This document shows, in pieces, positions 7,556 to 16,770 of a stretch of 64,000 bases of DNA. The stretch is taken from the NCBI RefSeq assembly GCF_001484965.1, contig NZ_LLYY01000007.1, forward strand, positions 62,001 through 126,000, written 5' to 3'. The position numbers and the translations under genes are program-made. The notes beneath the pieces are model-generated. The model was given only the letters and a program-made list of their open reading frames with translations. It was not told the origin of the DNA and made no database searches. This DNA is from Shouchella shacheensis (GTDB lineage Bacteria; Bacillota; Bacilli; Bacillales; Bacillaceae_D). The stretch's first letter is position 1; each line of letters starts with the position of its first letter.

Positions 7556-8626
7556 ATGAAACGTCATTTTTTCGGGTCATCATTTTTTCTTTTCATATCA
7601 ATGGGATTAGCCGGATGTGGAGCAGACAACGTTCAAGAACAGGTGAATGCAACGGGGGATGCAGAGGACAACGAGCCAGAAGAACAAAACGAAGAGAACG
7701 GCAATCTTACAGGGCCGCTTTCGTTCTATACCTCCCAGCCCGATGCCGATGCGGAGGCACTAATAGCAGGCTTTAATGAAGTCTATCCTGATGTGGATGT
7801 GACTATTTTTCGCTCGGGAACAGAAGAAGTGGTTAGCCGCTTATTGGCTGAAAATGAAGCGGGTTCGGTTCAAGCAGATGTCCTGTTGCTTGCTGACTCC
7901 GTTACGTTTGAAGGGTTGAAGGAAGAGGACCTGTTAATGCCTTACGAATCAGGAGAACTTGACGCCATTCCAAGTGAATTTGTTGATCCTGACCATATGT
8001 ATGCAGGGACAAAAGTGATGCCGACGATTTTAGCGTATAACACCACTATGGTGGAGGAAGCTCCAACTTCTTGGGACGTGTTGACATCCGATGAAGCTTC
8101 GGGCGAGGTGACGATGCCGAGCCCTCTTTACTCAGGGGCGGCAGCGTATAACGCAGGTGTATTCAGCCGAACGGACGGGTTTGGGTGGGATTATTTTGAA
8201 GCCTTGCGTGCCAATGAAACGACCATCGTTCAAGGGAATGGAGGTGTCGTACAAGCAGTCGCAGGTGGAGAAAGTGCGTATGGAATGGTTGTTGACTTTG
8301 TTGTTGCTAACGCAAAAAACGAAGGGTCCCCGATTGATTTTATCTACCCCGAGGAAGGTGTGCCTGTCATTACAGAACCGATTGCGATTACCGAGGAGAC
8401 CCAAAATGATGCAGCAGCCAAGGCGTTTGTTGATTTCGTTCTCTCAGAAGAAGGCCAAGAATTAAGCGTGGAGGTCGGATACGCGCCTATCCGCGAAGGA
8501 ATGAACCCACCTGAAGGCTTGCAACGTGCTGATGAGCTAGAGGTGCTATCTAGCGATCTAGCGGATTTATTAGAAACACGGGAAAGCGATAAAGAGCAGT
8601 TTCGCACCATTTTTGGCGATCATTAA
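7556..8626 (+). CDS. ABC transporter substrate-binding lipoprotein, Fe3+/AfuA type
   Basis: Surface lipoprotein that captures the ligand for the importer encoded next. It has 356 residues; the signal peptide ends in LAGC, followed by an acidic linker rich in E, N and D. The fold marks are those of the class II iron/thiamine/phosphonate binding group (COG1840): LSFYTSQPDADAEALIAGF near the N-terminus, then TKVMPTILAYN, and the C-terminal VDFVLSEEGQE followed by GYAPIR. An AAGGAGG lies 8 bases before the ATG. The group binds Fe3+, 2-aminoethylphosphonate, thiamine and others; no Fur box lies upstream, so iron is unproven. Confidence 0.82.
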   Translation: MKRHFFGSSFFLFISMGLAGCGADNVQEQVNATGDAEDNEPEEQNEENGNLTGPLSFYTSQPDADAEALIAGFNEVYPDVDVTIFRSGTEEVVSRLLAENEAGSVQADVLLLADSVTFEGLKEEDLLMPYESGELDAIPSEFVDPDHMYAGTKVMPTILAYNTTMVEEAPTSWDVLTSDEASGEVTMPSPLYSGAAAYNAGVFSRTDGFGWDYFEALRANETTIVQGNGGVVQAVAGGESAYGMVVDFVVANAKNEGSPIDFIYPEEGVPVITEPIAITEETQNDAAAKAFVDFVLSEEGQELSVEVGYAPIREGMNPPEGLQRADELEVLSSDLADLLETRESDKEQFRTIFGDH

Positions 8627-8643
8627 GACAGGGGTGAATCCGA

Positions 8644-10359
8644 TTGGCTGTTCAATCGAGGGGGGTCCATCGTTTCCCTTCCTTTTTTACAAAGAGACGG
8701 GTATACACATTTGTTCTAGCGATTCTTATTTTCTTTCTGTTTGTTTTGCCCATTATTCGCCTGTTTTCCTTAAGTTTTGTTCAAGACGGGACGTTCACCT
8801 TAGCCAACTATGTCCATATTCTGAGTGAAGCACGTACGTGGCAAATACTTGAAAACACATTCATTCTAGTGCTCGGTTCTACCATTCTTGCTTTGGTATT
8901 AGGGTTGTTTTTTGCTTGGATCATCGCTTATAGCGACATTCGCGGCAAACGGTTCATGCAGTTATTTCTGCTCCTCCCGTTTATCATCCCATCGTATATT
9001 GTTACATTATCATGGACGCAACTAATGAGTACGAATGGGTTGGTCGGTTCACTGTTACGCCATCTTCCTTTTGACATCGAGCTACTTTCTATGTACTCGA
9101 TGGAGGGAATGATCTGGGTGCTCGAGTTGTCACACTTTCCACTCGTATTCTTATTCACAGTCAGTGTACTCCGTAAGATTCCACGGGATATGGAATGGGC
9201 TGCCCGCGCCAGTGGAGCGAAAGCGCGGGAAGTCTTTCGAACGATGACGCTTCCCCTTGCGCTTCCGGGATTAGCTGGTGGTGGGTTGCTTGCCTTTATC
9301 GCCAATTTAGACAACTTTGGCATTCCCGCCTTTCTTGGAATTCCAGCTAATATTACCGTTCTCAGTACAGCGATCTATCAGGAAGTGGTTGGGTTTGGAC
9401 CGACTGCGTTTGCCCGCGCCGCCACGCTTTCTGTTGTTCTCTCTATTTTTGCACTGCTGGGAACACTCATTCAGTGGTGGCTTGTTCGTAAATCAAAGCA
9501 ATCCGATACCGTTGAACAAGACTATCAGCCTCGTTATAAGCTAGGGCGATTTCGCCTCCTGACGGAAATGGCGCTATGGAGCTTTTTGTTATTGATTACA
9601 ATCGTCCCACTAGCATCAATGCTCATGTCGTCTCTCATTCAAGCCTACGGGTTGCCATTCGTTTGGGACAACTTAACGTTATCAAACTACCGGTTCGTAC
9701 TGTTTGAAAATACGAGAGTACAGGGAGCGATTGGAAATAGCCTCTTCCTTGCCGGTATCACTACCGTCATTTGTCTTGCGGTAGGAACCGCTCTTGCCTA
9801 TATGAGAGCAAGACGCCCAGACGGACTAAACCGGACATTAGAGGTCTTTGTTGGCCTTCCATATGCATTGCCGGGAATGGTTCTGGCCCTTGCGATGATC
9901 TTTATGTGGCTGGAGCCCGTTCCCGGTTGGAACCCGGGCATTTATGGCACGATCGCCATCTTACTGATTGCGTATGTAACGCGGTTTATGATTCTTCAAC
10001 TCCGGGGAAGCCTCACCGCCATAGCTCAAGTCGATCCTTCAATGGAAGAAGCCGCAAACTTGTTTGGCGCGAATGCGCTGGTGAAGTGGAGACGAGTGCT
10101 TTTGCCGCTTCTGCTTCCAGGAATGCTAAGCGGTGCCTGTCTCGTCTTCCTGACGGCCTTAACTGAACTCACCGTTTCATCATTGCTTTGGTCAAGTGGC
10201 TCAGAAACGATCGGGCTTGTTATTTTCAACTTTGAACAGGCAGGCTATACCACGCACTCAACTGCTTTTTCAATGATGATTGTTGCAGGTATTTTGTTCA
10301 CAATGATCAGTTTGTACGTGCTGCAGCAAATATGGACTAGGAGGATCAAAGAGACATGA
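8644..10359 (+). CDS. Fused ABC permease, FbpB type
   Basis: Membrane channel of the importer. At 571 residues it is a tandem fusion of two permease domains, with about 12 hydrophobic helices. Each half has an EAA loop for contact with the ATPase: EWAARASGAKAREVFR in the first half and EEAANLFGANALVKWRR in the second. The hydrophilic stretch between the halves begins at VRKSKQSDTVEQ. The start is TTG, supported by AGGGGTGA 7 bases upstream. Its end overlaps the ATPase start by 4 bases (ATGA). The fused layout is typical of ferric-ion and phosphonate importers. Confidence 0.88.
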   Translation: MAVQSRGVHRFPSFFTKRRVYTFVLAILIFFLFVLPIIRLFSLSFVQDGTFTLANYVHILSEARTWQILENTFILVLGSTILALVLGLFFAWIIAYSDIRGKRFMQLFLLLPFIIPSYIVTLSWTQLMSTNGLVGSLLRHLPFDIELLSMYSMEGMIWVLELSHFPLVFLFTVSVLRKIPRDMEWAARASGAKAREVFRTMTLPLALPGLAGGGLLAFIANLDNFGIPAFLGIPANITVLSTAIYQEVVGFGPTAFARAATLSVVLSIFALLGTLIQWWLVRKSKQSDTVEQDYQPRYKLGRFRLLTEMALWSFLLLITIVPLASMLMSSLIQAYGLPFVWDNLTLSNYRFVLFENTRVQGAIGNSLFLAGITTVICLAVGTALAYMRARRPDGLNRTLEVFVGLPYALPGMVLALAMIFMWLEPVPGWNPGIYGTIAILLIAYVTRFMILQLRGSLTAIAQVDPSMEEAANLFGANALVKWRRVLLPLLLPGMLSGACLVFLTALTELTVSSLLWSSGSETIGLVIFNFEQAGYTTHSTAFSMMIVAGILFTMISLYVLQQIWTRRIKET

Positions 10360-11420
10360 CAACGGAAATCATCGGGTTACGAAAATCGTTTGGCTCCTTT
10401 GAAGCTTTGAGATCGATCTCTCTTTCAATAAAACGTGGGGAATTCATCGCTATTCTTGGACCGTCTGGATGTGGGAAAACGACGTTGCTGCGCCTGATCG
10501 CCGGATTCAAGCAACCGACTGCAGGGGAAATCTTGATCGATGGCGTCCGCGTCAGCGCAAAGGAAACAGTCATTCCGCCTGAACGACGCAACATTGGGAT
10601 GGTGTTTCAATCCTTTGCGCTGTGGCCTCATCTTAACGTGCAGGAACATGTCGAATTTCCACTGCGCCATCATCCGTATACGCCAGCAGCAATGAAGAAG
10701 CGCTATAAAGAACGGGCGCAGGAAGTGCTAAAACTGGTTGGGCTGGGCCATTTAGCAAAGCGAATGCCAAATGAACTATCTGGCGGCCAGAAACAACGAG
10801 TGGCACTTGCCCGTGCGTTGGCTCATCAGCCTGCACTCCTTCTCATGGATGAACCATTAAGCAGTTTGGATGCAGAGCTTCGCGAAGACATGCGAAAAGA
10901 GATTCAGAGCTTGCATCATTTAACGAAAAGCTCGATTATCTATGTCACTCACGATCAAGCAGAAGCGTTGGCGATGGCAGATCGCATCGTCATTATGAAA
11001 GATGGGCAAATTGAACAAGTGGGAACCCCGGAAGAGATCTTCCTTTATCCAGAAACAAGATATGTGGCAGGCTTTGTCGGCAAGGCAACGATTATGAGCG
11101 GCACATGGGAAGGGGATACATTCCGACCTAGTGCAGCTCCTGCCATACACTGGGATGGAGTGGATGTTGCTGATGAATTCAAACAGTACGGCAGCTACCC
11201 GGTTAGGCCTGATGAATGGGTCATGAGCCGAGAGCAAAAAGGGATTGAAGCAAAAGTTGTCAATGCACTCTATCAAGGACGCGAGATCCATTACGCTGTG
11301 AAAGTGGGGGACCAAACCATTAATGTGATCCGTCCAATGACGGTTCGATATGCCATCGGTGAGAAGGTCTGTCTACAAAAACAGGAGCGAGCCAAGCAAC
11401 AAAAAGAACAGGTTGTGTGA
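10356..11420 (+). CDS. ABC transporter ATP-binding protein, FbpC/PotA type
   Basis: ATPase of the importer, 354 residues. It has Walker A GPSGCGKTT, the Q-loop region MVFQSFALWPHL, signature LSGGQKQRVALARAL, Walker B LLLMDEPLSSLD and the switch His in YVTHDQAEA. The last 120 residues form a TOBE-like regulatory domain. GGAGGA precedes the ATG, which overlaps the permease stop. This completes a binding protein-permease-ATPase operon. No terminator follows at once; transcription probably reads into the remnant region and stops at the hairpin at 11.7 kb. Confidence 0.9.
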   Translation: MTTEIIGLRKSFGSFEALRSISLSIKRGEFIAILGPSGCGKTTLLRLIAGFKQPTAGEILIDGVRVSAKETVIPPERRNIGMVFQSFALWPHLNVQEHVEFPLRHHPYTPAAMKKRYKERAQEVLKLVGLGHLAKRMPNELSGGQKQRVALARALAHQPALLLMDEPLSSLDAELREDMRKEIQSLHHLTKSSIIYVTHDQAEALAMADRIVIMKDGQIEQVGTPEEIFLYPETRYVAGFVGKATIMSGTWEGDTFRPSAAPAIHWDGVDVADEFKQYGSYPVRPDEWVMSREQKGIEAKVVNALYQGREIHYAVKVGDQTINVIRPMTVRYAIGEKVCLQKQERAKQQKEQVV

Positions 11421-11460
11421 ATCGGGTTTTTGCTTGTGTTTCCAGCGAGGCAAGGGGTAA

Positions 11461-11664
11461 GGTCTGAGAGCCATCCGCCTGCCTACTGTAAATGGAATGA
11501 TGATCCTCTCCGAAGAAGAGGGCGGGCAGTATGTCGGTTACTGGACCGCGACGTCCAATAGGAAAGCAGAAGGTGCGGAGGTCGAAGCAAAAGTCACCGA
11601 TGACCAAGGAAACGAGGTACGGGAGACAGCGGAGGGAAGAGTGGATAGTAATAGTGAAGAATAA
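11461..11664 (+). pseudogene. C-terminal fragment of an Ig-like surface protein
   Basis: A stop-to-stop frame with no proper start reads ...GGQYVGYWTATSNRKAEGA followed by EVEAKVTDDQGNEV and an acidic end. This is the pattern of the last beta-sandwich repeat in secreted or cell-surface proteins. It ends with a real-looking stop and a strong terminator, so it is probably the tail of a deleted gene. The parent family is not identified. Confidence 0.45.
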
Positions 11665-11670
11665 GCCTAG

Positions 11671-11716
11671 TTCAAACGAAGCTGAAGGCGCTACGGCGTT
11701 TCAGCTTCGTTTTGAA
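11671..11716 (+). terminator. Long-arm terminator
   Basis: Arms TTCAAACGAAGCTGAA and TTCAGCTTCGTTTTGAA around a GC-rich loop, directly after the surface-protein fragment. It could also end the upstream ABC operon. Confidence 0.65.
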
Positions 11717-11829
11717 TAGGAGCACTGTGACTGTGGAAATGCGGCTTCGTAACGTAAATGATTTTATTTTAACGAACACTCATAACTAGATGCTGCTATC
11801 TATGCACAGCAAGGGATCCAAAACAGAAT

Positions 11830-12057
11830 GAACGCACCAACCATGGCAAACTACGCTGCTCACGATTGCCGTCGAGGGGCTGTTAAAGGAGGGACCATGC
11901 CCGGCAACCGACATTGTACAGGCATTGAACATGGGCCAGCCCCAAGTCTTCCGCCACTTACGGATTTTAAGTGGGGAAGGTCTCGTGCGTGTTCACCGTA
12001 AGGCGCAACATCCGATTGATCGCCGGGAAGCCAGCTCTTTTCAAGAAATTGATGTGT
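11830..12057 (+). pseudogene. ArsR-type winged-helix regulator remnant
   Basis: The plus strand reads LLTIAVEGLLKEGPCPATDI, then VQALNMGQPQVFRHLRILSG, then EGLVRVHRKAQ and SSFQEIDVCF. This is the winged-helix core of an ArsR-family repressor, with the recognition helix QPQVFRHLRIL intact. The N-terminal codons are shifted (an ATG at 11830 is in another frame and a TGA precedes the good frame), and the C-terminus is cut off where the SMP-30 gene ends. There is no complete gene. Confidence 0.6.
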
Positions 12058-12066
12058 GCTTTGTTC

Positions 12067-12942
12067 CTACGGGTACAAACACGGAAGTGAAGCCGCTCCC
12101 CGCGTGGGCATCGTACAAGAGAATAGCGATCCTGCCAGAGGCTCTAGCTCAAGCTGATCCTGAGTGACTCCTTCACGTGCCGTTGTTATATAGAGCGTTT
12201 GTCGATCCACCCCGCCAAAAGTACAGCTGGTCACGTTTGAGACAGGCAGGGCAATGGAATCCACGATTTTCCCTAGCTGTGGGTCCACGCAAATCACTCG
12301 AGATCCACCCCAGAGCGCCACCCATAAACGGTCGTCGACATCGATTGTCATTCCGTCGGGAGATCCTGCAATGTCGTGTAAATCAATAACGACTTGCCCG
12401 TCTTTGAGCTCGGTGGTCTCTTTGGAAAATGGATAAGCCATAATTTGATTCGTGGGTGTGTCAATGAAATACATGGTATCCGCCGCCTGGTTCCAGGCGA
12501 GGCCATTGGAGATGGTCACTCCCTCTTTGGCTTTCTTCATTTCTCCATCGACATCGGCCACGTATAAACTCGCCGTTCCTGTGGACCCATCTTCGCTCAT
12601 CGTCCCCACCCAAAAACGGTGGAACGGATCACATTTGCCATCGTTCAACCGCATGGATTGTCCAAGATGAGAGAAGGAACGAAGCGCTTCGGAAGTTCCA
12701 CTAGGCTCATGATAGAAAATCAATTGGTCTCTCGTTGACAAAAGGAGATTCGTCTCTGTTGCTTTGACCACAGCCGTAACATGGGAGGGGAAGCTGTGGG
12801 CATCTAAGGTTTGGTCGGAAGGGCGGTAGTCCACTAGCTTCTTGCCTAAAATATCGACAAATAACAACCGCTCTAGTTCGTCGTCCCAAAACGGCCCTTC
12901 AAGTAATTGGCCCTGGTATTGAAATTCTAGTTTGGCTTCCAA
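12067..12942 (-). CDS. SMP-30/gluconolactonase-like protein
   Basis: Six-bladed beta-propeller lactonase of the SMP-30/regucalcin family, normally hydrolysing a sugar lactone with a bound divalent metal. The 291 residues are a typical length. Motifs are LEGPFWDDELERLLFVDI (metal-ligand Glu), MRLNDGKCDPFHRFWVGTM (Asn/Asp ligands), SNGLAWN and GSPDGMTIDVDDRLWVALWGG. The start is TTG, supported by AGAAGGGGG about 9 bases upstream. It stands alone, facing away from the tandem repeat and the LacI operon. The substrate is unknown; a sugar lactone fits the neighbouring carbohydrate genes. Confidence 0.88.
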   Translation of the reverse strand: MEAKLEFQYQGQLLEGPFWDDELERLLFVDILGKKLVDYRPSDQTLDAHSFPSHVTAVVKATETNLLLSTRDQLIFYHEPSGTSEALRSFSHLGQSMRLNDGKCDPFHRFWVGTMSEDGSTGTASLYVADVDGEMKKAKEGVTISNGLAWNQAADTMYFIDTPTNQIMAYPFSKETTELKDGQVVIDLHDIAGSPDGMTIDVDDRLWVALWGGSRVICVDPQLGKIVDSIALPVSNVTSCTFGGVDRQTLYITTAREGVTQDQLELEPLAGSLFSCTMPTRGAASLPCLYP

Positions 12943-13048
12943 TTTGGGTACCCCCTTCTAAAATGTAGGCTTCCTTGTTTCTACGGTTTAACTCAACGTT
13001 CGGACACGAATCATCCATCTGACTCCATGGGATTGATGGGCAGCTGAT

Positions 13049-13237
13049 CCCGTCAAGAGGAGCGGAAATCCGGACGAGAGGAGCGAATATCCCATCAAGA
13101 TGAGCTTTAATCCGGCCGAGAGGAGTGAAAATCCCGACGAGATGAGCGCTAATCCGGACGAAATGAGTGAAAATCCCGACAAGGCAAGCTCTAATCCGGC
13201 CGAGCCGAGCGGAAATCCGGACGAGAGGAGCGGAAGT
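13049..13237. repeat. Nine tandem 21-bp repeats
   Basis: Nine exact-length 21-base units follow one another with no spacers and no length variation. Each begins CCGG or CCC, then has a purine-rich GACGAGAGGAG-like middle, and ends AAT. Units starting CCC and CCGG mostly alternate, giving a 42-base higher order. Because 21 is a multiple of three, both strands stay open: the plus strand would encode NPDERSG-type heptads and the minus strand hydrophobic SSGFPLL-type heptads. Neither has a convincing ribosome binding site. The repeats lie between the SMP-30 start and the LacI promoter. Confidence 0.9.
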
Positions 13238-13492
13238 CCCGGGAACAACAGCCTGCTGTCAACGAGTAACTGGAGTCCTCTCTCATTGAGCCATAGATTT
13301 CTGGTTTCAAGCCTAATCTTGCTAAAAATAATCAATTTACATTCAGGTGTGAACTGTGTTTAGTCACTCCGAAAGTGGGTTTCATACAGCCTTCGACGAG
13401 ACTTGGGAAATTCCTGCTGGTTGACGAGAGGTTTTCCCTTGCTCTACGAAGGGGCGGTAGCGCTTTTCCAGAGACACATTCAAAAAAACCAC

Positions 13493-14567
<1,075 letters not shown>

Positions 14568-14589
14568 GACGGAAGGCTCTTTTATACGC

Positions 14590-14613
14590 TTGATCCGAAA
14601 CGTTTTGGATCAA
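14590..14613. promoter_or_regulatory. LacI operator O2 (extended palindrome)
   Basis: A 24-base near-perfect palindrome: outer arms TTGATCC and GGATCAA around GAAACGTTTT. It shares the core of O1. The arms and following T residues could also form a weak terminator after the repressor gene. Confidence 0.7.
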
Positions 14614-14629
14614 GTTTTATACACAAAAA

Positions 14630-14645
14630 TCCGAAACGTTTCGGT
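14630..14645. promoter_or_regulatory. LacI operator O3
   Basis: TCCGAAACGTTTCGGT, the third copy of the palindrome, 36 bases after O2 measured start to start and just before the glycosidase ribosome binding site. Confidence 0.72.
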
Positions 14646-14660
14646 AAAGGGGATGCTAGC

Positions 14661-16757
14661 ATGGATTATCGTGTAGTTAAAGAGGATGACGTATTTTTTT
14701 TAACAGATAAGAGTGGAAATATACCCGAAAATCACCCGTATGGACCAGGACTCTACGCGAAGGATACGCGCTTCTTAAGCCAGTTTGAGCTGACGATTAA
14801 TGGAAGGGAACCGATTCTTCTTTCGTCTACAGCGAGCGAAAATTATTACACTACAATTTTGCTCACGAATCCACATATGAAAGAAAACGGAGTGTTAGAG
14901 CTGTGGCGGGAATCGGTGGAGCTTGAGAGAAAGCGCTTCATTTGCCAAGGGGTCTGTTATGAGATGGTGACAGCAACAAACTATTATCCTCAGCCGATCA
15001 ACTTTACGCTTGGCATGCACATGGATGCCGATTTTATCGATATGTTTCTCATTCGCGGGTTTCAGTCAGGCAACGTTGGCAAACGGACGGCTTCAGAGGT
15101 GTCTGAAAAAGGCGTGACGTTCCACTATGTAGGGGCCGATGAGCTGAAGCGTTCGACAACCATTCGCTGGGATCAACTACCGAGCGAGGTCACCGAGAAC
15201 GAAGTCAGCTTCGATATAGCCTTAAGCAATGGAGAGAAGCAGACCATTGTCTTCGCCATTGCCCCGGGGTGGGGGGGAGAAGCAGCTGTGATTCAGCCAG
15301 CGGGAGAGGCGCTTGAACGACTACTAGACTCGTATACAGCATGGAACGAAGAAACGGTGACCGTTGCCTCCGACAGAGAAGAGGTCGGGCGCTTGTTTGA
15401 GCGAGGCCTTGCGGATATGCGCGTCTTACTAACCGATGCCGGGCATGGTCCGATGCCAATGGCTGGATTGCCTTGGTTTGCGGTTCCGTTCGGCCGAGAT
15501 AGCTTGATCGCTTCACTGCAAATGCTGCCCTTCCGCTCCGATGTGGCGAGGGCCACGCTTGAGACAATGGCTATGTATCAAGGCACAAAGGTCGATCCTT
15601 GGCGCGATGAACAACCAGGGAAGATCATGCATGAACTACGGGCTGGAGAACTGGCGAATACGAATCAAGTTCCGTTTACACCGTATTACGGGACGATCGA
15701 CGCGACGCCGCTTTTTCTGATCCTGCTTGTGGAGTATGTGAAATGGACCGGAGATCTCGCGTTTTTTGAAAAAATGGAAGGCACGGTGGCTCGTGCGCTT
15801 TCGTGGATCGATGAGTACGGGGATCGGGACGGGGATTCTTTCTTAGAATACCATCAAGAATCGGCCAAAGGGATTGCCAACCAAGGGTGGAAAGATTCTG
15901 CTGATTCCGTTGTTCACAGAAACGGGAACTATGCGAAGACCCCGATTGCGCTTGCGGAAGTGCAAGGGTATGTCTATCAGGCGAAAAGAGGACTGGCGGC
16001 GCTCTATGAAACAAGCAAAAACGAGAGCCAAGCGCAGTTGCTTCGCGCGCAGGCGGAGCAGTTGAGAGAAAACTATGAAAAGGCCTTTTGGATGGAAGAC
16101 CTTGGCTTCTATGCGATCGCGCTTGATCAAGAGAAGAAGCAAGTAGGGACGCTGACGACCAATCCAGGACATACGTTGCTGTCCGAGATGCTCATGCCCG
16201 AGCGGGCCAAACAAGTGAGCGACACGCTTGTTTCCGATCCGATGTTTTCTGGCTACGGCATCCGCACAATGGGGAGCGAGGAGTCGGCCTACAATCCGAT
16301 GAGTTACCACGACGGGAGTGTCTGGCCTCATGACAACAGCTTGATCATTCTTGGCATGGCCAAACTCGGGCACACGGAACAGGCAAGAACAGCCATGGAA
16401 GGATTAATGAAGGCGGCACATCAGTTTGAGTATGACCGGCTTCCAGAGTTGTTTTGTGGGTACAGTGATGAGCAATCCTTGGTCCCTTATCCGGTGGCTT
16501 GTTCCCCGCAGGCGTGGGCAGCGGGAACGTCTCTTGTCTTGATTCAAGCGATGCTCGGCATCTTTCCAAATGCGCTGAAACGAGAAGTCTCTCTATCACC
16601 GGTGCTTCTTGAAGGAATGAATGAGCTCACGGTTAGAGGGATTCAACTGGCCGACGGGCAGCTCGATATTCGTGTAAGCAGAACCGAAGCAGGACCTGTT
16701 GCAGAGATTTTAACCAACACGACGGGGTGTCACGTTCACGTTTGCGAAAACAGGTGA
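14661..16757 (+). CDS. Glycogen-debranching-type glycoside hydrolase
   Basis: Cytoplasmic (alpha/alpha)6-barrel glycosidase annotated in its family as amylo-alpha-1,6-glucosidase-like. It has 698 residues and no signal peptide. The N-terminal beta domain begins with the typical DVFFLTDKSGNIP and GLYAKDTRFLSQFEL. The catalytic barrel contains LPWFAVPFGRDSL, then NQGWKDSADSV with acidic residues, and SYHDGSVWPHDNSLI. AAAGGGG precedes the ATG. It is the first structural gene of the LacI-controlled operon, so it probably cleaves the oligosaccharide imported by the following ABC proteins. The bond cleaved cannot be read; members vary, and an alpha-glucoside is the default guess. Confidence 0.82.
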   Translation: MDYRVVKEDDVFFLTDKSGNIPENHPYGPGLYAKDTRFLSQFELTINGREPILLSSTASENYYTTILLTNPHMKENGVLELWRESVELERKRFICQGVCYEMVTATNYYPQPINFTLGMHMDADFIDMFLIRGFQSGNVGKRTASEVSEKGVTFHYVGADELKRSTTIRWDQLPSEVTENEVSFDIALSNGEKQTIVFAIAPGWGGEAAVIQPAGEALERLLDSYTAWNEETVTVASDREEVGRLFERGLADMRVLLTDAGHGPMPMAGLPWFAVPFGRDSLIASLQMLPFRSDVARATLETMAMYQGTKVDPWRDEQPGKIMHELRAGELANTNQVPFTPYYGTIDATPLFLILLVEYVKWTGDLAFFEKMEGTVARALSWIDEYGDRDGDSFLEYHQESAKGIANQGWKDSADSVVHRNGNYAKTPIALAEVQGYVYQAKRGLAALYETSKNESQAQLLRAQAEQLRENYEKAFWMEDLGFYAIALDQEKKQVGTLTTNPGHTLLSEMLMPERAKQVSDTLVSDPMFSGYGIRTMGSEESAYNPMSYHDGSVWPHDNSLIILGMAKLGHTEQARTAMEGLMKAAHQFEYDRLPELFCGYSDEQSLVPYPVACSPQAWAAGTSLVLIQAMLGIFPNALKREVSLSPVLLEGMNELTVRGIQLADGQLDIRVSRTEAGPVAEILTNTTGCHVHVCENR

Positions 16758-16770
16758 GGGAGGGGACGAC

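Noticed and set aside
11461-11475. CTGAGAG resembling part of a thi-box
   Set aside because: The other thi-box elements are absent and the stretch lies in a coding remnant.
13049-13237. CRISPR-like array
   Set aside because: Units abut directly with no unique spacers and are only 21 bases, so it is a simple tandem repeat; no cas genes are nearby.
13100-13363. 87-residue protein encoded across the tandem repeat (NPDERSG heptads), and a 115-residue antisense frame
   Set aside because: Open frames are a by-product of repeat length being divisible by three; no ribosome binding site on either strand.
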